Part shown: in pieces, positions 21,401 to 26,575 of the stretch | Layout: every line of letters begins with the position of its first letter | Position numbering within the stretch: position 1 is the stretch's first letter | Source of the DNA: a virus | Virus record (IMG/VR): IMGVR_UViG_3300048446_000640 | Location: 1-52,750 of that record | DNA: 52,750 nt | Strand: one strand, 5' to 3' | Program-made: the position numbers and the translations under genes | The notes under the pieces: generated by a model | What the model saw: only the letters and a program-made list of their open reading frames with translations | What the model was told of the DNA's origin: nothing | The model's database searches: none

Positions 21401-23478
21401 CCCGCAGGGGATACCCTGCTAGTGACTTCGAAAAGCTCGAACTGAGGGCTGCCAGCTATGTGGAGGCACAGAAAGCAATGGCAGCTGCAAGTGCAGCACT
21501 AACTTCTAGATCTTCCTATAACGCTGACCTGAGTCTTGGGCTAGACGCTTTGCGCACGTTAGCGTTTGGGTTGGTTAACACGATCAAGGGTGCATGGACT
21601 GCAACAATGTCTATCCCTGATATCGTTAAAGTCCTTGGCTTGAATGCATCTGCCTTCAGAACACTCGGCGGTGCATACGGGAATCTTGCCCGTGAGGTAG
21701 CAGGTTCTTTCCTTGAGAGTTTTGGTGTAGAGATGGTGAGGCCAAATAAGTACAACGAGGAGCTTAGCGAGATTTACGGATACGAAGAAGGTATCATGAG
21801 TTTCTCTGAGAAAATGACAGAAATTGGCGTAGAGGGTACGGTGCAGGGAACCTTGCAAGCCAAGATTCGACAACTTCGCAACTTGGCTCAAGCTCTATCT
21901 ACTCTAGGGGCGAGCAGAAGAGTTAAGACCGGAAGAAACTTTGTTCCAGGCTCCCTACTTACTCCTATTACCGCACCATTCACTTACTTAGCCCAAGCAA
22001 CCAATAAGTCTATATCCCTAGCAATGGCTAACACCATAGATAGGTTTGTAGTCAAAACAGTTGAGGCTCTAGAAACCAAGGGTATCACTTTAGACAATAA
22101 CACCTTCGAGATAAAGCCTGAGGACATTGGCTACAAGGATGGGAAGCTAGATGCTTACATATTCGGCAACATGGATATGATTAATAAGCTAAACCAAAGG
22201 CTCACAGCCGAGGGGATGTCTTTTACCCAATTAGCACAAGACTTTAGAAGGAGATTGCAGGTAGACCCTAATGCCAAGGTTCTAACCAAGGATGCAGTAA
22301 GGGCTGCTTACAATATAGCAATGTCCGAGGTTACCTATGATACAATGTCGGGCAAAAGTGGACTCATGCAATCTGGAATTGGTCAGTGGGTGTCTCCACT
22401 TGTTGGATGGTCTGTATCTTCAGCGAATAAGGGCTTTGAACAGATGAGAAACAAAGAGGGTAGACTAGCTATGAGGGAAAGCATCAGATATATGCTTACC
22501 TCAACTGCTTGGCTTATGCCTGTAGGTATTGCATTTACCTTATTTATGGATTGGTGGGATGAGGAGCTTCTAGGTAAGCCTAGTTCCCTCAGAAAGGTTC
22601 CGCCTACAGCTGCGCTTCCTGGGGTAGGGACATTCCTAGCCATGGCAGATCCAAGGTTCGAAATGTCGGCAATGCTCGAGAGAAGTATGCGAGCAAATAA
22701 CATACTTGGTATTGTGCAGGAGTTTGCTACCCCGATGTTGATTGGTCAATTAGACCCCTCTTCATTAGGTGCTAAATTTGACCCGACTCGAAGGATTTTA
22801 GGTATTTCGACAGTAATGAATGCCTACGCTGTGGCAACTAACTACATCAATGCCCTAAGGACAAGTGAGGGCAAGCTAGAGGATGCTATACCAGACTATG
22901 CAACGGTAATCCGCCCTACGCTATACCTACTAGGACTAAACTCAGTAGTACAGAATGCTCAAATGCTTACCAACTTAACAGATGCCGAAGACTACGACCC
23001 AACAGGGTTCCTTTCTAACGAGAGGCAGGTTGCCGACATAACAGGAATGAGGAACTCACTAAGGGTATTTGCTAAGTCACTTGGAATGGAGATGCGCCGA
23101 GGTGGGCTTATGCAGTTCTCGACCACTGCCATGAGTAATGCCATAAGGAGAATGGAAAGGGCTGCATATGCTAATGATAAGGAATCCTTCAAGGAAGCCT
23201 ATCGGAAGGCAGTTATGCTATCTGAGAAGCCAGATCCTCGAAAGGACGTAATGGAGCAGTTTAAAAGAAGGAACATAAGGGCAAATATAACAAGATTTTC
23301 ACTTACAGATTCCGACATGGGGGCAATGCTATCAGTTATGGATAGAGATCAATCTACTGCCATTAAGAAAGCTATGCGTAACCATGATTTCTACCTAAGA
23401 TCAATTGGAGGGACTCCATCAGTGCCAAGAAGTAACATCAAGCACTACAAGGAGGAGCTTAGAAGACTAGCCCTATGA
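12472..23478 (+). CDS. Giant polyvalent virion-type protein with kinase-like domain (3668 aa)
   Basis: A multi-domain protein of the kind phages package and inject. Gly/Ala-rich hydrophobic segments lie at about residues 195-215, 245-270 and 340-356, with a GGEGVTEALQEA motif near 301-312 that I associate with large phage ejection proteins. Near 1634-1725 there is a zincin-like arrangement (LLEEVAHRVLG, then MHEFWANFASNP), but the first His of HExxH is replaced by Glu 1639. Residues about 1850-2005 match the kinase-like domain known from polyvalent proteins: Lys 1891, D1981-x-H-x-x-N1986 and D1999 fit ATP/Mg positions. The C-terminal third is helical with a hydrophobic stretch at about 3341-3365. 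Targets are unknown. It has its own upstream box and is followed by an ATGA overlap. Confidence 0.75.
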   Translation: MASSIVSQYRDVLRKKGKIEKEQSLSDQDLALEIYQSLRNKGYDVNAFVEKRGDEGFFPLIRESYGEDKTLLGGTIDSMQKRLASKAQGLKQGGAVLAGSVGMDDTARDLMRSARSSGREVSRESKEVFDDYTMIDGFDDFAQYVAHGAASGAVEIPISIVQAFLGRGVGKQVQKGIEKSGKLEELQKKAKKYLGDDYGANVGMGAGALGGSAIENTGHVYGDLYEYTKLDPKDEMYLSPSDARAMSMLSGTAAGILDSALPVYLTSRLAKKIGVKPAEAEVAKMFKSLPDGMALLAKGAGGEGVTEALQEALQMLTVKYHTEEEWRDEDWQRMINGGFLGAIGGGTVTGGTAVISDMLSPKPIGDEEIAQAEADDALDTIKERVEIRNRGEAKRFAELNQAGLGAVVSPSGSGRLGRIVELNEEDSTAVVEFVNGVTKSYKPTELNIKEGKQKIFKEEDLAKLSNEKLEEVKTLMPRLTKKVIAEQERRRNTEEDESGLKVLDTKLEVKIDKNNQLIVSDVISKERIYSATLREEDSILYLENENADSTIDQRRTQSSELVRKKAKAKAREMSMPISIDGQVTYPLTTEDVDQIDNKEELIVEFAKLQALTRSATNQAVIDSTTDVSNAIIKRLIDQQVISLNKNNKPILGKLEPKKGVSSKLITEKPNIGRLIAGSIFSELEGRLENYNETVSSANLTDKFILGEAKDLAVELTEEIKGINKNDQLRIAQAATQIFREHHLDKDGNWAKGKTKKDIQDDKDLELLAQQQREQDAKTRFESLDLKANDFVQLKKGGELIKITEVDEKNHKVKLEGGDTFMLANSILRKTNERAVKVGEELVTELSNGLYTKKVKVSGKDTNYEHKGSKSLSLFFNENGKIARVKDQNENSYSLSDEIDLDTENLTEYLARLTLPETPSQSSTPVVKPVKLADNIYRKGSDVTSFEYEVKGKKKIGKFDTTPILLDGKVQGVEFDGETYDFDAPVEPSQWVEATRSLLKKKKLWGRSENRVQTPKRQYIKPDNSLVFTRRNDKPFNPGKVELIRAEEGEDIFDLSKKVKTTESSSTKAAVALRYTYDDGKESVLVRRLGKSPGKDGRYVIYDMAGKSGIAPLEGKKLSLTISTDEDMLIDAEDEESQDRIEVLGVMQFDSEVKVNANFDSEDAFESAMNPYLDSSLIRANPKDVLEDIDQKIAETENPEVEQSLIEQKKRIEVATKDESGEFNPLISVYNNNIPDSEVDSFKGAVKKLATSIEDKEVKELANKIAKSDDFRVFDLQKFLGAIAPKKNSWKSGMQRMNEDGGYQNIEETIDLMAKESAIGQYKPRVKKGEGDVMNRVLKITDETSEIKADGKTEDITIEGADNYSEDAERENIGDSESKLDFDAQDQEVTTPGTEKDIAEYESETDVEIEKNKFSTEVRTDGDVKIDQQSVDIVEGIIADDSFPDKLRKDLVNKVKLHKTGELPADALVSTAMSMYQNHINRHQSVGDIAYTQQDLEDQIKLEQSELRSPKINKLPIPQGLVEENNAAVQRHLGGAKVDGGPIRLSAFLSKLPDFLKGSTELDGVLVDMAQTLLSHPFTRSLKVEFTSWDNFKNFVENDGSNGKLTRAFVRGNNIVMGPFFKLPGSDLSADASLQITLLEEVAHRVLGTAIEAGIQAKRKGELPKGVSKVMSRRQAIKMYDETKELMDWLRTETDGKYYHGLLNMHEFWANFASNPRFRKFLNRPMPPAMRRKFSSRFERVIDWVLDLVSKIFDVDFTPNRTASDIIRKRYRTLLRTSDKLAKADLDIYAKIQLYHESQARRSTQIPVPLPLEIRTASEGTTEEAAASIARGSLQAGGRDQAGFQVEEQALRAWAGENDLMLDAEEFDSKVSDKGGLEHEIYYDEDKGIWVKANDLSNHSSYLEYFNRLQISNYIFPEAAMELQGFIERDGMLMPVVHQVHVKGSRPTEAEIRKFFEENGFKKVASPTRENDYENDLFEITDAHDENIKKLPNGQLVVIDVVPFHKESISNTGTSSKFKQFLKAPKLSREEIEAMGGRFESADSINQQEEQSVAQGTLRAHMAALKDLGNVAESALSRVGETTLSSERVKDFTTFDRGITPETVGKVLKEKQLSIQEMQSQFAEATSPEVNIADANNINELETTANRDTGARNLLNMLTKARRGAVDILNTAKKEQTRASEKMTYLKAEMDRLSSTKTMFDAGKTQGIFEKFIKSALYNKNSNGESSKVNTFELTLMAQGKDIKPTPFDKLKEAEIDPQKIYTLMERLAEGVEDIKVIEQLTAEEIFDTIDIKASDLGIKDSDLDQAAQMAVALMLGSDQRNDVARSSFAVRLRLAKGQISHETQDAVQLIKAAARGEATREVKDKSMKMILNSVRKMSEDLKENQEDLETANEELRVAEAFVEAYDDRIADLDEFFLTSQPVELREGANIKTLTLDKDGKMVEDDIVFRLGAGESSQESKFMAARASELIKIMDTDEYKATYAGTPMDRYFKQLARELRKPNFGIQYVTANVGFLQAAAQSIQARFANLGPAGKVVSSLINAYTRDYAGESAKIFNQGRRVSKAMTRLHSEMKIDKGENLNQFIKTFGDRVFDWLNERPDLAGEEEFAINKLWADLKKADPTREYTEDGRKALRAYLKQWSIQNENFRKLYEKYDIKIEDEAVAREQIATGEYGDVLFRRFVDQGIVTAPRRLNRSRVTQVAQLLDAGFQDDNYRITEDDESFFSKAMVSIKEAEAKGVDLVESFKQIMGKSVSDELADMFFRPFFTGKSAHNTPFTLTTETDQGKQTRIVLPEEMHRAWIQAKGNNPGVRVANAIQNVVDLLPDADEATLSNLLGQFKHRANAILRAENDARNEQTALGNESSLSQMLNGSEFHDSIHARNFYNVLPGEFFSYQTYDETSSGQLLSKLMMTAHFGRKGEKLTDNYQAIIDDYEPSWNLYSDLSESIGLPIKKNSMPSKVAFKAYATRKKKMKEELARRGYPASDFEKLELRAASYVEAQKAMAAASAALTSRSSYNADLSLGLDALRTLAFGLVNTIKGAWTATMSIPDIVKVLGLNASAFRTLGGAYGNLAREVAGSFLESFGVEMVRPNKYNEELSEIYGYEEGIMSFSEKMTEIGVEGTVQGTLQAKIRQLRNLAQALSTLGASRRVKTGRNFVPGSLLTPITAPFTYLAQATNKSISLAMANTIDRFVVKTVEALETKGITLDNNTFEIKPEDIGYKDGKLDAYIFGNMDMINKLNQRLTAEGMSFTQLAQDFRRRLQVDPNAKVLTKDAVRAAYNIAMSEVTYDTMSGKSGLMQSGIGQWVSPLVGWSVSSANKGFEQMRNKEGRLAMRESIRYMLTSTAWLMPVGIAFTLFMDWWDEELLGKPSSLRKVPPTAALPGVGTFLAMADPRFEMSAMLERSMRANNILGIVQEFATPMLIGQLDPSSLGAKFDPTRRILGISTVMNAYAVATNYINALRTSEGKLEDAIPDYATVIRPTLYLLGLNSVVQNAQMLTNLTDAEDYDPTGFLSNERQVADITGMRNSLRVFAKSLGMEMRRGGLMQFSTTAMSNAIRRMERAAYANDKESFKEAYRKAVMLSEKPDPRKDVMEQFKRRNIRANITRFSLTDSDMGAMLSVMDRDQSTAIKKAMRNHDFYLRSIGGTPSVPRSNIKHYKEELRRLAL
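17855..18022 (+). CDS. Candidate overprinted small basic protein inside the giant gene (55 aa)
   Basis: In the +1 frame relative to the giant gene, ATG 17855 to TAA 18022 gives a Lys/Gln/Arg-rich helical peptide (starts MKAKQEDPLKSQYPSRWKYA) with the composition of a genuine phage protein. At the same place the main frame is a Ser/Ala/Gly/Pro-rich linker between the zincin-like region and the kinase-like domain, so a second coding frame would cost little. It could also be an ancestral gene trapped when two genes fused. No Shine-Dalgarno sequence is obvious, and expression is unproven. Confidence 0.35.
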   Translation: MKAKQEDPLKSQYPSRWKYAQQVKEQLKKQPRVSQEEAYKQADETRQGSKSKNKR

Positions 23479-23894
23479 GTGTAAACAAAAGAGCCGGAAC
23501 ATTATACGAGCAGTTGTTTGTATGTGAGGCTCTAGAGAGGGGACTAGATGTATCTATGCCTGTGGGAGACTACTCTCAGTATGATGCAGTCGTGGATGGT
23601 AAGGGTGGACTGTCGAAGATTCAGATAAAAGGTACTTGTACTATACTAACTGGTAAGAGCGGATATAATATTAATACCTCAATGGGCTGTAAGAGTAATG
23701 CAAAGAAAAGGTATGGAAAAGATGTATATGACTATTTAGCTGCAGTAATAGTAAGGGGTGGAGATAGAATTTGGTACATTATACCAAGGAAAGATATTGG
23801 GAATAGAATGACCATAAAGCTATATCCTAACCCAGAGAGTGAGGGAATGTGGGAGAAGTATAGATATGGATGGGATTTAATTTGTAAGCTGTAA
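23475..23894 (+). CDS. PD-(D/E)XK endonuclease-like protein (139 aa)
   Basis: The N-terminal half has the pattern of the small PD-(D/E)XK family that includes group I intron-type endonucleases: an early Glu in GTLYEQLF, then Pro-x-Gly-Asp with a YDAVVD Asp around residue 38, and IQIKGT around residue 50 as the catalytic (D/E/Q)xK element. The expected activity is metal-dependent DNA cleavage, perhaps homing or host-DNA degradation. It overlaps the giant gene by ATGA. Its stop codon TAA is part of the next GTAACCTA box. Length matches small stand-alone members. The target is unknown. Confidence 0.65.
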   Translation: MSVNKRAGTLYEQLFVCEALERGLDVSMPVGDYSQYDAVVDGKGGLSKIQIKGTCTILTGKSGYNINTSMGCKSNAKKRYGKDVYDYLAAVIVRGGDRIWYIIPRKDIGNRMTIKLYPNPESEGMWEKYRYGWDLICKL

Positions 23895-23912
23895 CCTATT
23901 AATCTAGAATAC
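23891..23912 (+). promoter_or_regulatory. GTAACCTA box ahead of the small basic gene cassette
   Basis: GTAACCTA-N10-ATAC. The TAA in GTAACC is the stop codon of the nuclease gene upstream, and ATG 23919 begins six bases after the box without a Shine-Dalgarno sequence. It probably drives the whole 23.9-25.5 kb cassette. Confidence 0.55.
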
Positions 23913-23918
23913 ATATAT

Positions 23919-24041
23919 ATGAACTGTCCAATTACCAAAAGAAAATGCGTGAAAGCTGCTTGTAAGAATGGCTGTGCGTTGAAAAAGAAAAAGTCAACGG
24001 CAAGAACATACAAAAAGCCGTTAAAAAAGAAGAAGAAATGA
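23919..24041 (+). CDS. Tiny basic Cys-containing protein (40 aa)
   Basis: Starts MNCPITKRKCVKAACKNGCA and ends in a Lys-rich tail, with four cysteines in the first 19 residues that could form a small metal site. It is the first gene after a GTAACCTA box and overlaps the next gene by ATGA. Together with its neighbours it resembles small basic proteins common in marine phage genomes; the roles of these are not known to me. Nucleic-acid or virion-DNA binding is an inference from charge. Confidence 0.55.
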   Translation: MNCPITKRKCVKAACKNGCALKKKKSTARTYKKPLKKKKK

Positions 24042-24139
24042 AGGGTAAGAAGCCAAAAAAATGCTGTTGCCACAAAAAGGCAGAGCAAACCAAGAAGAAG
24101 CTTAATCCACACCTAAAGCGCCGTGGCAAGAAAGCCTAG
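24038..24139 (+). CDS. Tiny basic Cys-containing protein (33 aa)
   Basis: Starts with MKGKKPKKCCCHKKAEQ: three adjacent cysteines and a His within a Lys-rich peptide. It overlaps the previous gene by ATGA and the next by 17 bases, in an operon of tightly nested small genes. Function unknown. Confidence 0.45.
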   Translation: MKGKKPKKCCCHKKAEQTKKKLNPHLKRRGKKA

Positions 24140-24362
24140 AAAGTATAAGAAAGGAGCTAAAGACTCCGAGTATGATGCTTATCATGGTAAGCCTGAGCAA
24201 AAAAAGAGAAGGGCTGCCAGGAATAAGGCTAGGCGCTTAGCTAAATGTGGTAAAGGCAAGGAAGCTCATCACAAGGATGGGAATCCACGTAATAACAAAC
24301 GTAGTAACATAAAATGCATTACAAAGAAGAAGAACCGGAAGATTCAACCCAAACGGAAATAA
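24123..24362 (+). CDS. Small basic HNH-like protein (79 aa)
   Basis: Very basic throughout. The C-terminal half contains EAHHKDGNPRNNKRSNIK, which matches the His-His...Asn...Asn core of the HNH/beta-beta-alpha fold (HHxDGNPxNN...NI), suggesting DNA binding or nicking. It lacks the CxxC zinc pairs of larger HNH enzymes, so activity is uncertain. The start codon is GTG, overlapping the previous gene. The end overlaps the following gene by 49 bases. Confidence 0.55.
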   Translation: MARKPRKYKKGAKDSEYDAYHGKPEQKKRRAARNKARRLAKCGKGKEAHHKDGNPRNNKRSNIKCITKKKNRKIQPKRK

Positions 24363-24556
24363 CTTCCTATCATCAACAGGTGGATGCTTTCTCTATGGAA
24401 CTAGATAATTTAATAAACCGCTTTCACAACGAGTTCGATCTGACCTTGGAGACAATGGTTGGATGCCTTGAGTGTGCAAAGACTGCTATAGCTCAGCCTA
24501 TGATTGTAGATCTAGGTTCGGAGATGTTAGAGGATGGCGAAGAAGAAGAAATCTAA
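24314..24556 (+). CDS. Small acidic protein (80 aa)
   Basis: In contrast to its neighbours this protein is acidic, with a helical core (DNLINRFHNEFDLTLETM) and an Asp/Glu-rich tail. It starts within the 3' end of the HNH-like gene and overlaps the next gene by 23 bases. The opposite charge suggests it could pair with one of the basic cassette proteins. Family not recognised. Confidence 0.5.
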   Translation: MHYKEEEPEDSTQTEITSYHQQVDAFSMELDNLINRFHNEFDLTLETMVGCLECAKTAIAQPMIVDLGSEMLEDGEEEEI

Positions 24557-24686
24557 GAAGGACGCTTGTTACCACAAGGTCAAGAGGCGCTACACCAAAT
24601 GGCCTAGTGCCTATGCTTCAGGTGCATTAGTTAAATGCCGGAAAGTTGGAGCCAAGAACTGGGGGAACAAGTCCAAGAAGAAGTGA
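24534..24686 (+). CDS. Small basic phage protein with WPSAYASGALVKCRK motif (50 aa)
   Basis: Residues 13-41 read as a Cys-x-His pair followed by KWPSAYASGALVKCRKVGA. I recall this signature from many marine phages, where it occurs in short basic proteins of unknown function. The length is typical. It overlaps both neighbours (acidic gene upstream by 23 bases, next ATG sharing one base with the stop). The conserved Cys/His residues may bind a metal. Confidence 0.7.
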   Translation: MAKKKKSKKDACYHKVKRRYTKWPSAYASGALVKCRKVGAKNWGNKSKKK

Positions 24687-24910
24687 TGGCTAAGGAAGGT
24701 TTGAAGAAATGGTTTTCCCGTAATGGCGGAAAAGGTTGGATAGACTGCAAAACAGGCAAGCCTTGTGGTCGAAAGTCTGCTAAGAAAAGCAAACGTTCCT
24801 ACCCAGCATGTAGACCTACGAAGGCTCAATGTAATTCCAGTATGAAGAAGAAGAAGGGGCCGGCAAGAATTTCGTGGAAAAAAAAGAAAACCAAAAAAGG
24901 AGATAAATAA
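24686..24910 (+). CDS. Small basic phage protein, DUF6321-like (74 aa)
   Basis: The core GWIDCKTGKPCGRKSAKK followed by SYPACRPTKAQC matches small DUF6321-type proteins of aquatic phages as I remember them: conserved Trp, four Cys and a P-x-C-R-P-T element. The ATG at 24686 is chosen over an upstream in-frame start because it gives a one-base overlap with the preceding stop and removes an N-terminus unlike the family. Function unknown, possibly nucleic-acid binding with a zinc site. Confidence 0.65.
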   Translation: MAKEGLKKWFSRNGGKGWIDCKTGKPCGRKSAKKSKRSYPACRPTKAQCNSSMKKKKGPARISWKKKKTKKGDK

Positions 24911-24911
24911 A

Positions 24912-25034
24912 ATGCCAAACATTAATGGAAAAAAATTCCCATACACTAAAAAAGGCAAAGCAGCTGCTAAAGCATATAAAGCTAAAGCCAAGAAACCTGT
25001 GGGCAAGAAGCCTATGGGCAGGAAGAAGTATTAA
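24912..25034 (+). CDS. Tiny Lys/Ala-rich basic protein (40 aa)
   Basis: Starts MPNINGKKFPYTKKGKAAAK, a short sequence form that I have seen in other marine phage small proteins (PxINGKKFPYT followed by a Lys/Ala helix). It begins just after the previous stop and ends with TAATG shared with the next start. Function unknown; charge suggests binding to DNA or RNA. Confidence 0.6.
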   Translation: MPNINGKKFPYTKKGKAAAKAYKAKAKKPVGKKPMGRKKY

Positions 25035-25285
25035 TGCCTGCTAAGAAGAAAGCATGTAAACCCACCAAGGGTAAGCGCTTTGCTAAGAGAGTAAAAGGCA
25101 AGTGCCGTTCTTTCGGGCAGAAGGGTAAAGCTAAGGGTGGGGGTGACCGAATACGTCCTGGGACAAAGAAGGGCGATGCCTATTGCGCGCGTTCTGCTGG
25201 TATAAAGAAGTGTAAGAACCCACCATGTGCCAATGCTCTTTCCCGTAAGAAGTGGAAGTGTCGTGGCAAGAAGTCAATGAAGTGA
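25034..25285 (+). CDS. Small basic Cys-rich protein, DUF5872-like (83 aa)
   Basis: Lys/Arg-rich with six cysteines, including DAYCARSAGIKKCKNPPCAN, a pattern seen in DUF5872-like small phage proteins. The paired cysteines suggest a zinc-binding or disulphide-stabilised fold. Translation is coupled to the previous gene by TAATG. The family assignment is from memory of the motif and is tentative. Confidence 0.55.
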   Translation: MPAKKKACKPTKGKRFAKRVKGKCRSFGQKGKAKGGGDRIRPGTKKGDAYCARSAGIKKCKNPPCANALSRKKWKCRGKKSMK

Positions 25286-25287
25286 GC

Positions 25288-25500
25288 ATGGACTACTATA
25301 TTCTCATAGGAGTTGGTGCTGCACTATCAGTGCTAGGTTTCTTTCTAAAGAGAATGAAAGAGGAGATTGATATAATTAAGGCGAGGAATGCTAGACTTGA
25401 GGTTAACCAAGCTAGGAATCACGAGCGAATCAATAACCTTGAGAAGGTAGTCGAAGATAGGCGCGAGGATATCAAACGCCTCTTCGAAATAACAAAGTAA
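25288..25500 (+). CDS. Short membrane-anchored coiled-coil protein, lysis-type candidate (70 aa)
   Basis: The first 20 residues (YYILIGVGAALSVLGFFL) form one hydrophobic N-terminal segment. The rest is a charged coiled coil with RLEVNQARNHERINNLE, similar in build to XhlA-type lysis accessory proteins or the inner-membrane spanin class. Start 25288 is used instead of an upstream in-frame ATG because it begins just after the preceding stop and puts the membrane segment at the N-terminus. No endolysin is recognisable in the window. The gene ends base to base with the integrase stop on the other strand. Confidence 0.6.
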   Translation: MDYYILIGVGAALSVLGFFLKRMKEEIDIIKARNARLEVNQARNHERINNLEKVVEDRREDIKRLFEITK

Positions 25501-26541
25501 TTACTCGTGTAGGTAGCCTTCGGTTGTCTTGGTATCAGAGTGACCAACAACCTTACCGATTTCCTCAAGGCTTAAGCCTGCCTTCTCAAGTCGAGTGACA
25601 AATGAATGCCGTAAGCAATGGAAGGATCGATTATATATATCTAGTCGCTCACATATTCTTTTAAAGTAAACACTAGGCTTTGACCTAGACTTTGGGTCAG
25701 CCATCATCTTGTGCCATTCAGGGAAGCAATAGGTTTTATCTTCAACATCTATCTCGCTAAGAACTTTTTGTACAATCCCTCCACCGAAGTATTCACTATT
25801 TAAATCAATCTGAACAAGCCTATCTCTCTTAAGAGTCCACACTACCATCTTGTTGCGATTCTTGATGCTTGCCCACTCAAGTGAGCAGATATCCCCAAGC
25901 CTAAGACCTGTCCAATAACTTATAGCAGTGGCTTGTTTAAAGAAGTATGGTGTGTGTTTGATGATCTTATCGACTTCATCCTTATGGAATATAGATCTTT
26001 CCTTTGGTGTCTTCTGCTCGTGCTTGAGCTTTGACTTGTCTATCTTAAGAATCATCAAGGGATTGGTGAGAACATACATCTTAATCTGAGCAAAGTTCCA
26101 TAGCTGACTAAGGCTAGACTTTCGTAATGCTCGCATACTCATGGCAGTCCCGTCATCCTTATTGAGGAAGTCATATAGATTCTTCTCGGTTACAGAAGCC
26201 ATAGGTTTATCAAGGCACTTGAAGTCCCTACCAAATTGCTCGAAGATTGCCATCATAGTATAGATGGAGTTCTCGGAGTGAGCAGATAATCTCATATGAA
26301 CCTCGTACTCCTGGACTACATCCCAATACTTCTTGGATGTTCCACCCACTATCTTCTGGAGTACATCCGTAGAGAGTACACCAAGTTTACCAGCTTCTTC
26401 TAGTTCTTCGATCTTGAGTTGCTTAACAAGTCGCTGAGCTTCTTTCCGATCCTTAGTCTTTAATGCAGTTGCTCTGGTATTACCAGAGGCATCCGTATAC
26501 TTGACCGAAAAGTTTCCACTATCTAGTTTTACTATCTTCAT
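25501..26541 (-). CDS. int: Tyrosine site-specific recombinase (integrase), complete
   Basis: Catalyses site-specific strand exchange, most likely phage integration and excision. An N-terminal SAM-like core-binding region at about 65-170 precedes the catalytic domain. All expected active-site residues are visible: Arg 214 in TGLRLGDI, Lys 238, the H308-x-x-R311 box in FHCLRHS, His 334 in VVGHSD and the nucleophile Tyr 343, only three residues from the C-terminus. The 346-aa length is typical. Start 26541 has an AGGAG Shine-Dalgarno sequence, unlike most other genes behind a GTAACCTA box. The gene is convergent, without any spacer, with the late small-gene cassette. No attP core or excisionase could be identified with confidence. 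Confidence 0.93.
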   Translation of the reverse strand: MKIVKLDSGNFSVKYTDASGNTRATALKTKDRKEAQRLVKQLKIEELEEAGKLGVLSTDVLQKIVGGTSKKYWDVVQEYEVHMRLSAHSENSIYTMMAIFEQFGRDFKCLDKPMASVTEKNLYDFLNKDDGTAMSMRALRKSSLSQLWNFAQIKMYVLTNPLMILKIDKSKLKHEQKTPKERSIFHKDEVDKIIKHTPYFFKQATAISYWTGLRLGDICSLEWASIKNRNKMVVWTLKRDRLVQIDLNSEYFGGGIVQKVLSEIDVEDKTYCFPEWHKMMADPKSRSKPSVYFKRICERLDIYNRSFHCLRHSFVTRLEKAGLSLEEIGKVVGHSDTKTTEGYLHE

Positions 26542-26547
26542 TTTGTT

Positions 26548-26569
26548 ACACTCCTATTCATTAGGTTAC
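26548..26569 (-). promoter_or_regulatory. GTAACCTA box upstream of the integrase
   Basis: GTAACCTA followed by an N10 that includes the AGGA of the integrase Shine-Dalgarno sequence, with GTGTAAC two bases off the usual spacing. It fills most of the 34-base gap between the helicase stop and the integrase start. Here the box is combined with a ribosome-binding site. Confidence 0.45.
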
Positions 26570-26575
26570 ACATAA

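Noticed and set aside
12472-23478. Giant protein as an N4-type virion RNA polymerase
   Set aside because: Size and position fit, but I could not find the single-subunit polymerase motifs; kinase-like and membrane-active features fit a polyvalent ejection protein better.
24611-25006. 131-codon minus-strand frame rich in Phe and Leu
   Set aside because: It is the complement of Lys-rich codons of the small basic genes; those genes have consistent overlaps and recognisable motifs.
26542-26575. Box next to the integrase as attP core
   Set aside because: The same sequence occurs about 13 times in front of other genes, so it is a regulatory element and not a unique attachment site.
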